Positions 23,674 to 33,020 of a stretch of 64,000 bases of DNA are shown here, one piece after another. Under the pieces are notes generated by a model. It was not told the DNA's origin, did not search any database, and saw only the letters and a list, made by a program, of their open reading frames with translations. This DNA comes from JAGNZR01 sp051659505. Lineage in GTDB: Bacteria > Fusobacteriota > Fusobacteriia > Fusobacteriales > Fusobacteriaceae. Location: positions 1-64,000 of the forward strand of contig JBOFOQ010000055.1 in NCBI GenBank assembly GCA_051659505.1, written 5' to 3'. Within the stretch, counting starts at the first letter, position 1. The number at the start of each line of letters is the position of its first letter. A program made the position numbers and the translations under genes.

Positions 23674-24777
23674 CTATTGCTTCTCATTTTTATTCTTAAG
23701 TCTCATGTTATAGATTAACTTTACAACACCTATAGCTGGAACTCCAAAAACCATTCCTAGAGGTCCCATTATTGCTCCACCTATCAACACTCCTGATATT
23801 ACCCAAAAACTTGTTAAACCAACTGTTTTCCCAATAATTTTTGGACTTAAATACATTCCCTCAACTTGATTTGCTAAAAAATTTGCAAAAATTAAAAACC
23901 AAATTTTTGTAGGATCTGCTATTAGGACTAAAAGACCTCCTATTAACATGGCTATTATAGCTCCAACATAGGGTACCATATTCCCAACTCCTATCATAAC
24001 AGCTATTAGTCCTGCATAGGGAACTTTAGTTATTAGCAACATTACAAAAACAAGTAGTCCAACTACAGCTGATACTAGTGTTTTGCCCCAAAGATAGTTT
24101 AAAAATATTTTTCTAACTTGATCTAAAAAATTAATAGTTTCCTCAGCTTTATTTTCATCTGAAAATATATAGACAGTGTTATAAATTAATTTCTCAAAAT
24201 ATTCTCTATCTAAAATAAAAAATATTGCTATAATAAGACCGATTAGTATTTGTCCAAAAACAATTATAACACTTAAAATATTTAGACTTAACGATTTAAA
24301 TAGACCAGTTAACATTACTGCATTCCCTTGAACATATTTATCAAATAGTTCTTTTATTTTTCCTGGTTCTAATGCTATAATTCCCTTAATTTTTAAAAAA
24401 TCTATTACTTGTACTGCCCATTCCTGAAGTTTATTTTCTATTTCTGATGTTCTACCAGAAATATCTTTCACACTATCAACTACACCAGGAATAATAGCTC
24501 CAAACAAAGCAAATATACTTATAATAACAACTATTATTGCTATTATTATTGCTGTTATTCTTTTCATTTTTAATTTATTTTCCAATAAAACTGATAAAGG
24601 ATGAAGAATTATAGCTAAAAAAACTGCATATATAAAAGGTGTTATATAACCTGTTATAGTTGTTAATATTTTTTTTAATTCCTCACCATTTTGTAAAAAA
24701 CTCTGTACTAAAACGACTAAAACAAATACAATAAATATTTTAAAAAATATCCCTTTTTTACTTTTATCTTGCCACAT
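23674..24777 (-). CDS. AI-2E family permease (PF01594 type)
   Basis: 367 residues, with an N-terminal pair of membrane segments, a middle soluble part (about 110-170), and further membrane segments with the family signatures VPYAGLIAVMIGVGNMVPYVG and ANQVEGMYLSPKIIGKTVGL. Members range from putative AI-2 exporters to sodium/proton antiporters and folate-linked proteins, so the substrate is open. The first 14 bases overlap the end of the NusG-II gene, so translation is likely coupled. Confidence 0.85.
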   Translation of the reverse strand: MWQDKSKKGIFFKIFIVFVLVVLVQSFLQNGEELKKILTTITGYITPFIYAVFLAIILHPLSVLLENKLKMKRITAIIIAIIVVIISIFALFGAIIPGVVDSVKDISGRTSEIENKLQEWAVQVIDFLKIKGIIALEPGKIKELFDKYVQGNAVMLTGLFKSLSLNILSVIIVFGQILIGLIIAIFFILDREYFEKLIYNTVYIFSDENKAEETINFLDQVRKIFLNYLWGKTLVSAVVGLLVFVMLLITKVPYAGLIAVMIGVGNMVPYVGAIIAMLIGGLLVLIADPTKIWFLIFANFLANQVEGMYLSPKIIGKTVGLTSFWVISGVLIGGAIMGPLGMVFGVPAIGVVKLIYNMRLKNKNEKQ

Positions 24778-25150
24778 AATCTAGTTCCTCCTCTCCTTCT
24801 CCTATTACCTTAATAAGTGTTTTGTCTGGTATTCCTATTAATAGGTCACCTGGATTTTGAATCCAGCCTTGTTTCATTATAAGTTTTCTTGGAGAATTAG
24901 AGCTTATAACTCTAACCTTATTATCAAAAAATTCAAGTTCAATACCACCAATATCAGTATCTATAAATATATACTTTTGCTCTTTTTGCAATTTTTGAAC
25001 AAATTTTAACTTACTATTTACATATACTTCTATTTTAGTGCCTTTAAAATTTTCTTTTTTTAATATATTTAAACCAAAATATGTAAAAAAACATATAAAA
25101 AAAACATATATTATTAAATCCCCTATTCTAAAATACCTCTTTTTTTTCAT
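24764..25150 (-). CDS. NusG domain II-containing membrane-anchored protein
   Basis: 128 residues: a single N-terminal membrane segment (GDLIIYVFFICFFTYFGL), then a beta-rich extracytoplasmic domain with the NusG_II pattern (IELEFFDNKVRVISSNSP...GWIQNPGDLLIGIPDKTLIKVIG). In the family the conserved sequence is SDCPDKxC; here the cysteines are missing (SSNSPRKLI). Function unknown. Its ATG at 25150 abuts the psd stop codon, and it overlaps the AI-2E gene. Confidence 0.75.
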   Translation of the reverse strand: MKKKRYFRIGDLIIYVFFICFFTYFGLNILKKENFKGTKIEVYVNSKLKFVQKLQKEQKYIFIDTDIGGIELEFFDNKVRVISSNSPRKLIMKQGWIQNPGDLLIGIPDKTLIKVIGEGEEELDYVAR

Positions 25151-26050
25151 CTATACTGATACTCCTATTTTCTCTCCCATAAACACTTTTGTTTCTATAC
25201 TATTTTGACTATTTTTCAAAATATCTTCATCTATCACAATTTTATTTTTTTCAAATAGTAAAATAGTCGTAGAGCCTCCAAAAAAGAAACACCCTTTTTC
25301 CTCTCCTTTTTTTATTTCAGTATTCTCTTTATATGACTGTTTTATTCCACCAACCATAGTAGCTGCTATTTCTGCTATAACTATATCACCAAATTTTTTA
25401 GTTTTTAATATAGAATATTCTCTTTTATTTTCACAATATATTCTAAAATTTTTTCTTATAGCATAAGTTGAAACAGAATAATAGTAACCGTGAATCTTTT
25501 TACCTTCACTTATTGTTCCATCTGCTGGAAAATGAAACCTGTGATAATCTATTGGTGCTAAACGGACTATTACTAGTGCTCCATTTTTATATTTTTCTGC
25601 TAAAATCTTATCTTTAAAAAATTCTTCTAAGGTAAACTCTTCTCCTTTTATGAAAAAATTTGAAACTTCAGCTATATTTTGGTAAGCAAATATTTTTCCA
25701 TCAGCAGGAGATACTAAATGATTTTCATTTACATCTATTGGTCTCGCACCTTCTTTTAATTCTCTAATAAAGAATTCATTAAATGTCTTAAATTCTGATT
25801 TTTGTTTTTTAGATTCTTCCATGTTAATTCCAGCGCTTTCTATAAGTCCCTGAATTTTATTCACAGAACTTTCTTTGTCCATTTGTTTTCCATAAAAAGC
25901 GGTTAAAAATTTTCTCTTTATAACTGATTCTAAAGATAATTCTCCTAATGGGTTATAGTAAAGAAATTTTAAAAAATTTTCCCCTGGTACTTTCTCTATT
26001 TTTCTTTCTCCTGTTCTTCTATCTATAAATTCTATTGGTTTAAAGTTCAT
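25151..26050 (-). CDS. psd: Phosphatidylserine decarboxylase proenzyme
   Basis: 299 residues. The self-cleavage site is GCFFFGGSTTILLF (the GST whose Ser becomes the pyruvoyl group), and the catalytic surroundings include LAPIDYHRFHFPADG and ATMVGGI. It makes phosphatidylethanolamine from phosphatidylserine at the inner membrane. The sequence is of the longer clostridial/fusobacterial type. The phosphatidylserine synthase is not in the window. It is followed directly by the NusG-II gene and preceded by pncB at 50 bases. Confidence 0.95.
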   Translation of the reverse strand: MNFKPIEFIDRRTGERKIEKVPGENFLKFLYYNPLGELSLESVIKRKFLTAFYGKQMDKESSVNKIQGLIESAGINMEESKKQKSEFKTFNEFFIRELKEGARPIDVNENHLVSPADGKIFAYQNIAEVSNFFIKGEEFTLEEFFKDKILAEKYKNGALVIVRLAPIDYHRFHFPADGTISEGKKIHGYYYSVSTYAIRKNFRIYCENKREYSILKTKKFGDIVIAEIAATMVGGIKQSYKENTEIKKGEEKGCFFFGGSTTILLFEKNKIVIDEDILKNSQNSIETKVFMGEKIGVSV

Positions 26051-26100
26051 TTTATCAATACCATCCTTTGTTTATTTGATAATTTTTTTGAAAATAATAT

Positions 26101-27615
26101 TTAAATATCTAAAATTTCTTTTTTTAATTTTTTTATAAGACTATATTTTAATTCTATCATATCTAAAGATAAATTAACCTTGTATTTGTGTGGATTTTCT
26201 AATCTTTTTCTTTCTGGAGATATTTTTTCTAAATTAGATAAATAATAGTTTTTAGAACGATTAATATCTAAAAGTTTCCAGTAATCTTCTGTTATTTCTC
26301 CATTTTTCACAAATTCTACTGTTAATTTTTTATAAGTATATCCACCTTTAAAAACTGTACTATTAGTAAATTCAAATTTTTCATCTCTTAAAAATATATC
26401 TTCACCTAACTCTAATTTTTTTGTATCTTTATCTCCACGTGCTAAGGTTATTAGATCTGCATAAGCTTCACCATTCTCATCATATATTCGATAAACCTCT
26501 TTAAAACCTGGATTAGATATTTTTATAACATCTTCTGAAAGTTTAATTACAGGTTCATTATCCACTTCCACTATTTTATAAACTCCTCCAAAGCATGGAT
26601 TTGATTTACTCACTGCAATAGCATCTCCTACACCATAAATGTCAACAGCAGCTCCTTGTTCTTTTAGAGCCTTTATTACATCTTCATTTAGTGAATTTGT
26701 TAATATTATTTTAGCTTTGAGAAAACCTGCTGTATCTAATTCCTGTCTTACTTTTTTAGATAGGTATGCTAAATCACCAGAATCTATTCTTACTCCATAA
26801 TTTCCATTGTAGCTATCATTTATTCCTGCATCTTTAAATGCTGCTATAGCATTTATTATTCCTATTTTTAATGTGCTATAAGTATCTATTAAAAGAAAAA
26901 GTGCATTTGATTCTCTTTTTCTTCTACATTTAATAAAAGCATCAAAAGCTAATTTTTCTGCTAATTTTCCCACACCAAAAGTTTGAATATAGGAATGAGA
27001 CATTGTTCCTACACTGGGTAAACTATATTTATATTCTGTTGCTAAATTTGAGTGAGTTGCACATCCTCCAATTATAGCTGCTTTATTCCCTGCAACTGCA
27101 CTATCAAAGCCATGAGCTCTTCTACTACCAAATGCTAATACATCTGTTGGATAAGCTGCTCTTGTTATTCTAGAAGCTTTAGTAGCTATTGCCATTTGCA
27201 TATTCATAATATTTAGTATCGGTGTTTCCAATATTTTTGCTTGAATAAGTGGGGCTTTAACTGTTATTATCGGTTCATTAGGATAAGCAATTTCTCCATC
27301 TCTCATAGCAAAAATACTTCCTGTAAACTTCATATTAACAAGATACTCCACTAATTTTTTTTCTTTTATTACTTTTTCAAAATATTTTCTTTTTATTTCA
27401 TGAGATGTTCCATTTAGCACTTCAATTAAATAAATAACTTCCTGTACTCCTGAAACCACTGCAAAACCACCATCTTCTGTACTACGAAAAAACATATCAA
27501 AAACTGCTTCTTTTTCTTGAAATCCTTCGGCTAGTAAAACGTCACTTTCTGTATATTGATATCTATCTGAATTAATAACTTTTGCAAATTCATCTAATAT
27601 AACTTCTTCTTGCAT
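26101..27615 (-). CDS. pncB: Nicotinate phosphoribosyltransferase
   Basis: 504 residues of the longer NAPRTase type. Signatures include DMFFRSTEDGGFAVVSG, FGSRRAHGFDSAVAGNKAAI, GTMSHSYIQTFG (active-site His region) and GVRIDSGDLAYLSKK. It converts nicotinate and PRPP to nicotinate mononucleotide in NAD salvage. An ATG follows AAGGAGAAAA. It is the first gene of a minus-strand run with psd, NusG-II and the AI-2E permease. Confidence 0.95.
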   Translation of the reverse strand: MQEEVILDEFAKVINSDRYQYTESDVLLAEGFQEKEAVFDMFFRSTEDGGFAVVSGVQEVIYLIEVLNGTSHEIKRKYFEKVIKEKKLVEYLVNMKFTGSIFAMRDGEIAYPNEPIITVKAPLIQAKILETPILNIMNMQMAIATKASRITRAAYPTDVLAFGSRRAHGFDSAVAGNKAAIIGGCATHSNLATEYKYSLPSVGTMSHSYIQTFGVGKLAEKLAFDAFIKCRRKRESNALFLLIDTYSTLKIGIINAIAAFKDAGINDSYNGNYGVRIDSGDLAYLSKKVRQELDTAGFLKAKIILTNSLNEDVIKALKEQGAAVDIYGVGDAIAVSKSNPCFGGVYKIVEVDNEPVIKLSEDVIKISNPGFKEVYRIYDENGEAYADLITLARGDKDTKKLELGEDIFLRDEKFEFTNSTVFKGGYTYKKLTVEFVKNGEITEDYWKLLDINRSKNYYLSNLEKISPERKRLENPHKYKVNLSLDMIELKYSLIKKLKKEILDI

Positions 27616-27647
27616 TTTTTCTCCTTCTTTTCATTTTTTCTTAACAT

Positions 27648-27656
27648 ATTATAACA
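27648..27656 (-). promoter_or_regulatory. Extended -10 promoter of pncB
   Basis: The minus strand reads TGTTATAAT, about 33 bases before the pncB ATG. No good -35 is seen. Confidence 0.5.
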
Positions 27657-27672
27657 TTAAATTTAATAATGG

Positions 27673-27701
27673 TTGAAACTTTTTATATAATACTATAAAA
27701 T
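27673..27701 (+). promoter_or_regulatory. Promoter of dtd
   Basis: TTGAAA, 17 bases, TAAAAT, 41 bases before the dtd ATG. Confidence 0.6.
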
Positions 27702-27742
27702 AAATTATTAACAAAAATTATTTTATAGGGAGTTGATTTATT

Positions 27743-28189
27743 ATGCGTGTTATAATACAAAGAGTGCTACATGCTTCTGTTTCAATTGAAAATGAAATTG
27801 TGGGTAAAATCAATAACGGTTTTTTAGTTTTACTTGGAATAAAAGATACCGATACTGATAAGGAGGTAAAATGGTTAGCTGAAAAAATATGTGGTCTTAG
27901 AATTTTTGAAGATGAGAATGGAAAAATGAATAAAGAACTTAAAGATATTAACGGTGAAATTCTTCTTGTCTCACAATTTACTCTTTACGGGGATTGCAAA
28001 AAAGGAAAAAGACCTAGTTTTATTAAATCAGCAAAACCTGATATTGCCATTCCTCTCTACGAAAATTTTAAAAATGAAATTATAAAGCACTCTATTCCTC
28101 TTCAGTGCGGGGTATTTGGAGCTGATATGAAAGTAGAACTTCTAAATGATGGACCAGTTACTTTAATCATCGATACTGAGGATTTATAA
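27743..28189 (+). CDS. dtd: D-aminoacyl-tRNA deacylase
   Basis: 148 residues, normal length. Motifs: MRVIIQRVLHASVSIE, the SQFTLYGDCKKGKRPSF signature, and C-terminal GVFGADMKVELLNDGPVTLIID with the Gly-cis-Pro type substrate pocket. It removes D-amino acids (and glycine from tRNA-Ala) from tRNA. It is followed by a small gene 24 bases later in the same direction. Confidence 0.97.
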   Translation: MRVIIQRVLHASVSIENEIVGKINNGFLVLLGIKDTDTDKEVKWLAEKICGLRIFEDENGKMNKELKDINGEILLVSQFTLYGDCKKGKRPSFIKSAKPDIAIPLYENFKNEIIKHSIPLQCGVFGADMKVELLNDGPVTLIIDTEDL

Positions 28190-28213
28190 AAAAATAAAAA
28201 TTTTAGGAGAAAA

Positions 28214-28411
28214 ATGGAAACTTATATTATAACTGATTGGGAAAAAGATGCATTTATTTTAGAGCACCCTATTTTAGGTTGTCCTAATTCTATCGGTATT
28301 TCATATGATGATGATTACTTCACAGTAAAATGTAAACTCATAATGGGAACTTGTACTTATAAAAACGCTGTAAAAGAAGAATATAAAGAGTGTAAATTAT
28401 TAAAAAAATAA
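28214..28411 (+). CDS. Small protein of unknown function downstream of dtd
   Basis: 65 residues beginning METYIITDWEKDAFILEHP, with four cysteines (two in the middle, C-x5-C-like, and one near the C-terminus). A ribosome site (AGGAGAAAA) precedes the ATG and a terminator follows it directly, so it is likely translated as the last gene of the dtd transcript. Not recognised. Confidence 0.65.
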   Translation: METYIITDWEKDAFILEHPILGCPNSIGISYDDDYFTVKCKLIMGTCTYKNAVKEEYKECKLLKK

Positions 28412-28449
28412 TAAAATAGGAGAATAATTTTCATATTCTCCTATTTTTT
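28412..28449. terminator. Bidirectional terminator
   Basis: AAAATAGGAGAATA pairs with TATTCTCCTATTTT around a 6-base loop. It lies between convergent genes ending at 28411 and 28458. Confidence 0.9.
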
Positions 28450-28457
28450 ATTTTATT

Positions 28458-28847
28458 TTATACATCTGCTCTATACAAATCTGGTATAATTTTATCAATA
28501 GGCGATACTGATATTGCAAAAATAATATTTTCTGGTAATGTCATTCTGTATTTTTTTAGTTCTTTTATCATACTATCTATCATTTCATGATGAAGTGTCA
28601 TATAAAATATACAGTCTGAACCTGGCCAAGCATGAGTGTTTCTATGTCTTTTTGCCCCTTCCCAACTACTTTCAACATCTTTTACTATTGCATATCCATA
28701 AAATTTAATACTATCTAAAAAATCAACTAAACTATTTTTCTGCTTCTCATTTATAAATATTGCTAGTTGTTTGAATCCTGCGTCAAGATAGTCTTTATCA
28801 TAATTACCACTCTCATCAAATTTCTTTATCATAGTTTCAAGCTCCAT
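28458..28847 (-). CDS. PG0541-like transporter-associated protein
   Basis: 129 residues without signal or membrane segments. It shows the pattern of the small cytoplasmic proteins found next to RND pumps (PG0541 family): KRHRNTHAWPGSDCIFYMTL in the middle, then a helix (MIDSMIKELKKYR). The family resembles PII-like/ferredoxin-like folds, but its role is not established. It is the last gene of the efflux operon, 13 bases after the RND pump gene. Confidence 0.72.
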   Translation of the reverse strand: MELETMIKKFDESGNYDKDYLDAGFKQLAIFINEKQKNSLVDFLDSIKFYGYAIVKDVESSWEGAKRHRNTHAWPGSDCIFYMTLHHEMIDSMIKELKKYRMTLPENIIFAISVSPIDKIIPDLYRADV

Positions 28848-28860
28848 AAAAACCCCCTAT

Positions 28861-31800
28861 TTAGTCTTTCTTCGAACTAAATTTAGTTGCAAAAGACAAT
28901 ATTTTATTATTAAAATCTTCAACTAAAATGTATAAAACTGGTATAACAACAAGAGTTAAAAGTGTAGAAAAAGATAATCCAAACATAACCGTTACTGCCA
29001 TTCCTGAATAAATTTCTGCTCCTTCTCCTATTCCTAATGCCATTGGTACCATTCCTAGTACTGTTGTCATAGTAGTCATAAGAATAGGACGAAGTCTTGT
29101 TGCACATGCCTCTTTTACTGCCTCTTCTCTTGCACTACCTCTTTCTCTTAATATTTCTACATAATCAATTAGAACTATTGCGTTATTTACAACTGTTCCT
29201 GCCAGCATTATAATTCCTATCATTACCATCATATTAAAAGGTTTATTTGTGACAATAAGTCCTATATAAACACCTATCATTGCAAGAGGAATTGACCCTA
29301 TTATAATGAATGGTAAAGTGAAATTCTCAAATTGAGAAGCTAGAATTGCATATATCAGGAAGATTGAAATTAAGAGAGCCATTGCCATCTGAACTGAAAC
29401 ATTTTCCATAAGTTCTGACTGACTTCCCCATTGATATCCAACTGTTTTTGATTTTTTCACTCCATTAAATGCCTCAACTAAAGTATTCTGAATATTTTTA
29501 AGACCTACTCCACCATCATTTACATCTATTGAAATATAGTATATTTTATCAGTTTTTTCTATTTCAGATTTACCTTCTGCCATTACTAATTTAGCAACAT
29601 CTGAAACTTTTACAAATTTCCCGTCAGAAGTTTTAATATTTATTTGCTCTAGTGTAGCTATTTTTCTTCTATCTTCATCAGACATTCTTATTAGTACATC
29701 TATTTCTTCTGTTCCAGTTTTAACTGTTACAGTTTTTCCTTTCCCTCTATTTCCACCAAGTAAAGAGTATGAAATAGTATCTCCTAGCTCAGCTGGGCTA
29801 ATACCATAACTATTTAACTTATCTCTATCCATCACAACTCTAACTTCTTTATTTCCAGCTTCAGCTGTTGTGGATATATCAACAAGTCCTTCTTTTCCTA
29901 TTATTGCATCTTTAATTTTTAGTGCAACTTCAGCTATCTCATCTAAATTATCTCCTGTAACAACAAATTGAACATCTTTTCCTGGAGTATCTGTCTGAAA
30001 TTCATTTGCAATTGTTGATTTTATATCTAATACTTTTTCCATTTTAGGTCTCATTTGTTTTTGAAGATCAAAAATAGAAATTTTTCTACTAGCCTTTGGA
30101 CCGATATCTATATTAACAATAACTTTTTGCTTATCTATAAGTGTTGTATAACTTTTAGTATGCTCATTTGCCTTGGCTATTTCTTCTAATTTAATTGAAA
30201 TTTCCTCTGCAGCTTCTATCGATACTCCTTTAGGAAGTTCTGCTACTATAGAATATTTTCCTGTATCTTGATTTGGAAAAAATTCTGTTTTTACAATTTT
30301 AGCTCCTAATATTGTAACTATAAAAAATGTAGCTATAGCTATAAATACTGTTTTAGTCTTATTATCAAAAGCTAAATCAAATAATTTTTTATATTTTTCT
30401 TTAAACTTCTTAAATATTTTACCCTCAGTGGCTACATTTATTTTGGGATTTAAAAATCTACTTGCAACCATCGGCATAAGTGTTAGCGATACTATAATAG
30501 CTGCTAAGTTCGAATATATTATTGCGTAAGCTAAATCTCTAAATATCTCTCTTGCAAATCCAGGTATAAATAGTATTGGAATAAAAACTACCATTGTTGT
30601 TGAAGCTGAAGCCATTATAGCTATACTTACTTCAGTTGCACCATCATCTGACGCATCTCTAACAGTTTTTTTAAGTTCCGATATATGTCTATAAATGTTA
30701 TCAATAACTACAACTGAGTTATCAGTAAGCATTCCTACTCCAATGGAAAGTCCCATAAGAGATATCAAGTTTAGTGTTATTCCTTGAAAGTAAAGGAATA
30801 CAAATGTAAACATTATTGAAATTGGAAGAGCAAAAGTTATAAGAAGAGTAGCTCTTACATTTTTCAAGAAAACTAATAACACTATTGTTGCTAGTATAAG
30901 TCCTGAAAAACCATTGTTCTTTACTCCATTTATTGAACTTTCTATATTTTCTGTAGCATCAAAAATTACGTTAAATTCAACTCCAGAAGGAGCGTAAATT
31001 TTTAATTCCTCCATATTTTTTCTAACAACTTCATTAATATCTAAAGTATTTCCAGAAGTAGTTTTATTTACTCCTATACTAACTGCATATCTACCATTCA
31101 TTTTAGCTATTGACGATACATCTTCTGTAGTTAGTACTACTTCAGCTACATCTCCTAATCTTAAGGTTTTTCCATTTGATTTAATTATCATATTTTTAAA
31201 GTCATCTATTTGAGAAAATTCTCCCATAAATCTTGCTACAATATCTTTTCCACCAGTACTAATCGTTCCTAAAGGCAAGTTAACACTTGCTTGCTGAACT
31301 AAACTATAAAGTTCTGTTGGAGTTAAATCATAGCCACTTAATTTATTTGTATCAAATTGAATTTGAATTTGCTTAGCTGCAACTCCTATTACATCTAATC
31401 CTCCAACTCCTTGTATTCTCTCAAACCTAGGCTTTACACTTTCTTCAACAAAGGTTGACAATTCAGTTAGACTAGGACCAGATAAAATTATTTGCATTGT
31501 AGAAACGCCTCTTCCAGCTTGAAGCTTTTTTATAGTAGGCTCTGTTATTGTACTAGGGAGATCTCCCTTTATGGCATCAATCTCTGTTTGAATTTCTCCT
31601 TTTTTCGCATCTATGTCTGCACTAAAATCTAGCTCTGCTATTATAGATGATCTTCCAAAGGAAGAGCTTGATCTAATTTTAGTTATTCCTTCTATATTAG
31701 GCAAAACATCTTCAATTTTTTTTGTTATTTGACTTTCAATATCTTCTGGTACTGCCCCTTCCCATTTTGTTTCAATCATTATATTAGGAATATTCATATT

Positions 31801-31914
31801 GGGTAGTAACTCTGTTTTTAATGAAAACAATGCTACAAAACCTAAAAATATCATAGATATCATAAACATTGTCGTTGCTACTGGTCTTTTTATTGCTAAT
31901 CCAGCTAATGTCAT
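28861..31914 (-). CDS. RND-family efflux transporter, inner-membrane pump
   Basis: 1017 residues, normal for the HAE1/AcrB family. N-terminal MTLAGLAIKRPVATTMFMIS, twelve predicted membrane segments, two large periplasmic loops, and the proton-relay Asp region in TM4 (GMLTDNSVVVIDNIY). TM-flanking motifs such as GTVVNNAIVLIDYVEILRERG are present. It should export drugs, bile or lipophilic compounds with the adaptor and TolC encoded upstream. Substrates cannot be read from sequence. Confidence 0.96.
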   Translation of the reverse strand: MTLAGLAIKRPVATTMFMISMIFLGFVALFSLKTELLPNMNIPNIMIETKWEGAVPEDIESQITKKIEDVLPNIEGITKIRSSSSFGRSSIIAELDFSADIDAKKGEIQTEIDAIKGDLPSTITEPTIKKLQAGRGVSTMQIILSGPSLTELSTFVEESVKPRFERIQGVGGLDVIGVAAKQIQIQFDTNKLSGYDLTPTELYSLVQQASVNLPLGTISTGGKDIVARFMGEFSQIDDFKNMIIKSNGKTLRLGDVAEVVLTTEDVSSIAKMNGRYAVSIGVNKTTSGNTLDINEVVRKNMEELKIYAPSGVEFNVIFDATENIESSINGVKNNGFSGLILATIVLLVFLKNVRATLLITFALPISIMFTFVFLYFQGITLNLISLMGLSIGVGMLTDNSVVVIDNIYRHISELKKTVRDASDDGATEVSIAIMASASTTMVVFIPILFIPGFAREIFRDLAYAIIYSNLAAIIVSLTLMPMVASRFLNPKINVATEGKIFKKFKEKYKKLFDLAFDNKTKTVFIAIATFFIVTILGAKIVKTEFFPNQDTGKYSIVAELPKGVSIEAAEEISIKLEEIAKANEHTKSYTTLIDKQKVIVNIDIGPKASRKISIFDLQKQMRPKMEKVLDIKSTIANEFQTDTPGKDVQFVVTGDNLDEIAEVALKIKDAIIGKEGLVDISTTAEAGNKEVRVVMDRDKLNSYGISPAELGDTISYSLLGGNRGKGKTVTVKTGTEEIDVLIRMSDEDRRKIATLEQINIKTSDGKFVKVSDVAKLVMAEGKSEIEKTDKIYYISIDVNDGGVGLKNIQNTLVEAFNGVKKSKTVGYQWGSQSELMENVSVQMAMALLISIFLIYAILASQFENFTLPFIIIGSIPLAMIGVYIGLIVTNKPFNMMVMIGIIMLAGTVVNNAIVLIDYVEILRERGSAREEAVKEACATRLRPILMTTMTTVLGMVPMALGIGEGAEIYSGMAVTVMFGLSFSTLLTLVVIPVLYILVEDFNNKILSFATKFSSKKD

Positions 31915-31934
31915 CTTAAATTCTCACCCTCTTT

Positions 31935-33005
31935 TTATTTTTCTAGTTTTTCTTTAATTTTTTCTCCATCATTTAATCCAAATATTCCTTCTACAATTAC
32001 TTTATCTCCTTCTTTAATTTCCACTGATGATATTTCAATCATTGGTGAATTTATAGTTCCAGAGACCACTTCTACTCTTTTTGCCACTCCATTTTCTTCC
32101 AAGTACACATAGCTAAGTAGTGCTCTAACAAAAACTGATTTTTCAGGTACTACTAATGTATTTCTTTTTCCTGCTGGAACTGTGGCTTTTATATACATTC
32201 CATCTTTTATTGATGAATCAATATTTGGAATTCCTAATTTTACTTTATATTTTTTTGTTTCTGTGTCTGCCACTGGATTTATTTCTTTTATATAACCTTT
32301 AAATATTTTTCCACCTAAATCTGAAACTTCAACAGTTGTCTCTCCACCTAAAGTTATACTTGAAAACCACTTTCCTGGAAAGTCAACAGATACTTCAATT
32401 TCAGTTTCATCTATTACAGTAAATAATAAATCACCTTTTTTCACATCATTTCCTATTTTCACAAATATATTTCCTACTACACCATCAGTTAGTGCTACTC
32501 TTTTCAGTTTATCAAAATTATCTTTAGCATCTGCAAAACGCGCTTTTTTCGCTAAATAATCACCTTGAGAATCAGTATTTCTATTTTTATAATCTAAATA
32601 CTCACTTTCAGATATTAGCTGTTTTTCATATAAAATTTGGTACTTTTCAAAATTATTTTTAGTTGTAGAAAATGTTGACTTTGCTGATTCTAAACTTGCT
32701 TTAGCAGAAAAATACTCTGCTTCTGTAGCTGAATCTTTTAAACTTATTACTAAATCACCTTTTTTTACTAAATCACCATTTTTTTTATATAATTTTACAA
32801 CTGTTCCTGTTGTATCTATTATATGATCTATTTTATTTTTAGGTATAGCTATTGCATTTCCATCATATTGATCAATTATTTCTTTTATTTTTATTTCTGT
32901 TGTTACAACTTCTTTAGCAGGTACTTCTTTTTCCTCTTCTACTTTTACCCCACAACCTGATAAAATTAAAGTACTCATTAATATTGCATAAAAAAAACTT
33001 TTCAT
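31935..33005 (-). CDS. RND efflux periplasmic adaptor (membrane-fusion lipoprotein)
   Basis: 356 residues. Lipobox LILSGC (Cys18), then a barrel-sandwich/lipoyl half (TGTVVKLYKKNGDLVKKGDLVISL), an alpha-hairpin, and the second lipoyl half (GVVGNIFVKIGNDVKKGDLLF), as in AcrA/MexA. It bridges the pump to TolC. It lies between the TolC gene (15 bases) and the pump gene (20 bases). Confidence 0.94.
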   Translation of the reverse strand: MKSFFYAILMSTLILSGCGVKVEEEKEVPAKEVVTTEIKIKEIIDQYDGNAIAIPKNKIDHIIDTTGTVVKLYKKNGDLVKKGDLVISLKDSATEAEYFSAKASLESAKSTFSTTKNNFEKYQILYEKQLISESEYLDYKNRNTDSQGDYLAKKARFADAKDNFDKLKRVALTDGVVGNIFVKIGNDVKKGDLLFTVIDETEIEVSVDFPGKWFSSITLGGETTVEVSDLGGKIFKGYIKEINPVADTETKKYKVKLGIPNIDSSIKDGMYIKATVPAGKRNTLVVPEKSVFVRALLSYVYLEENGVAKRVEVVSGTINSPMIEISSVEIKEGDKVIVEGIFGLNDGEKIKEKLEK

Positions 33006-33020
33006 TATTCTCTCCTTTTT

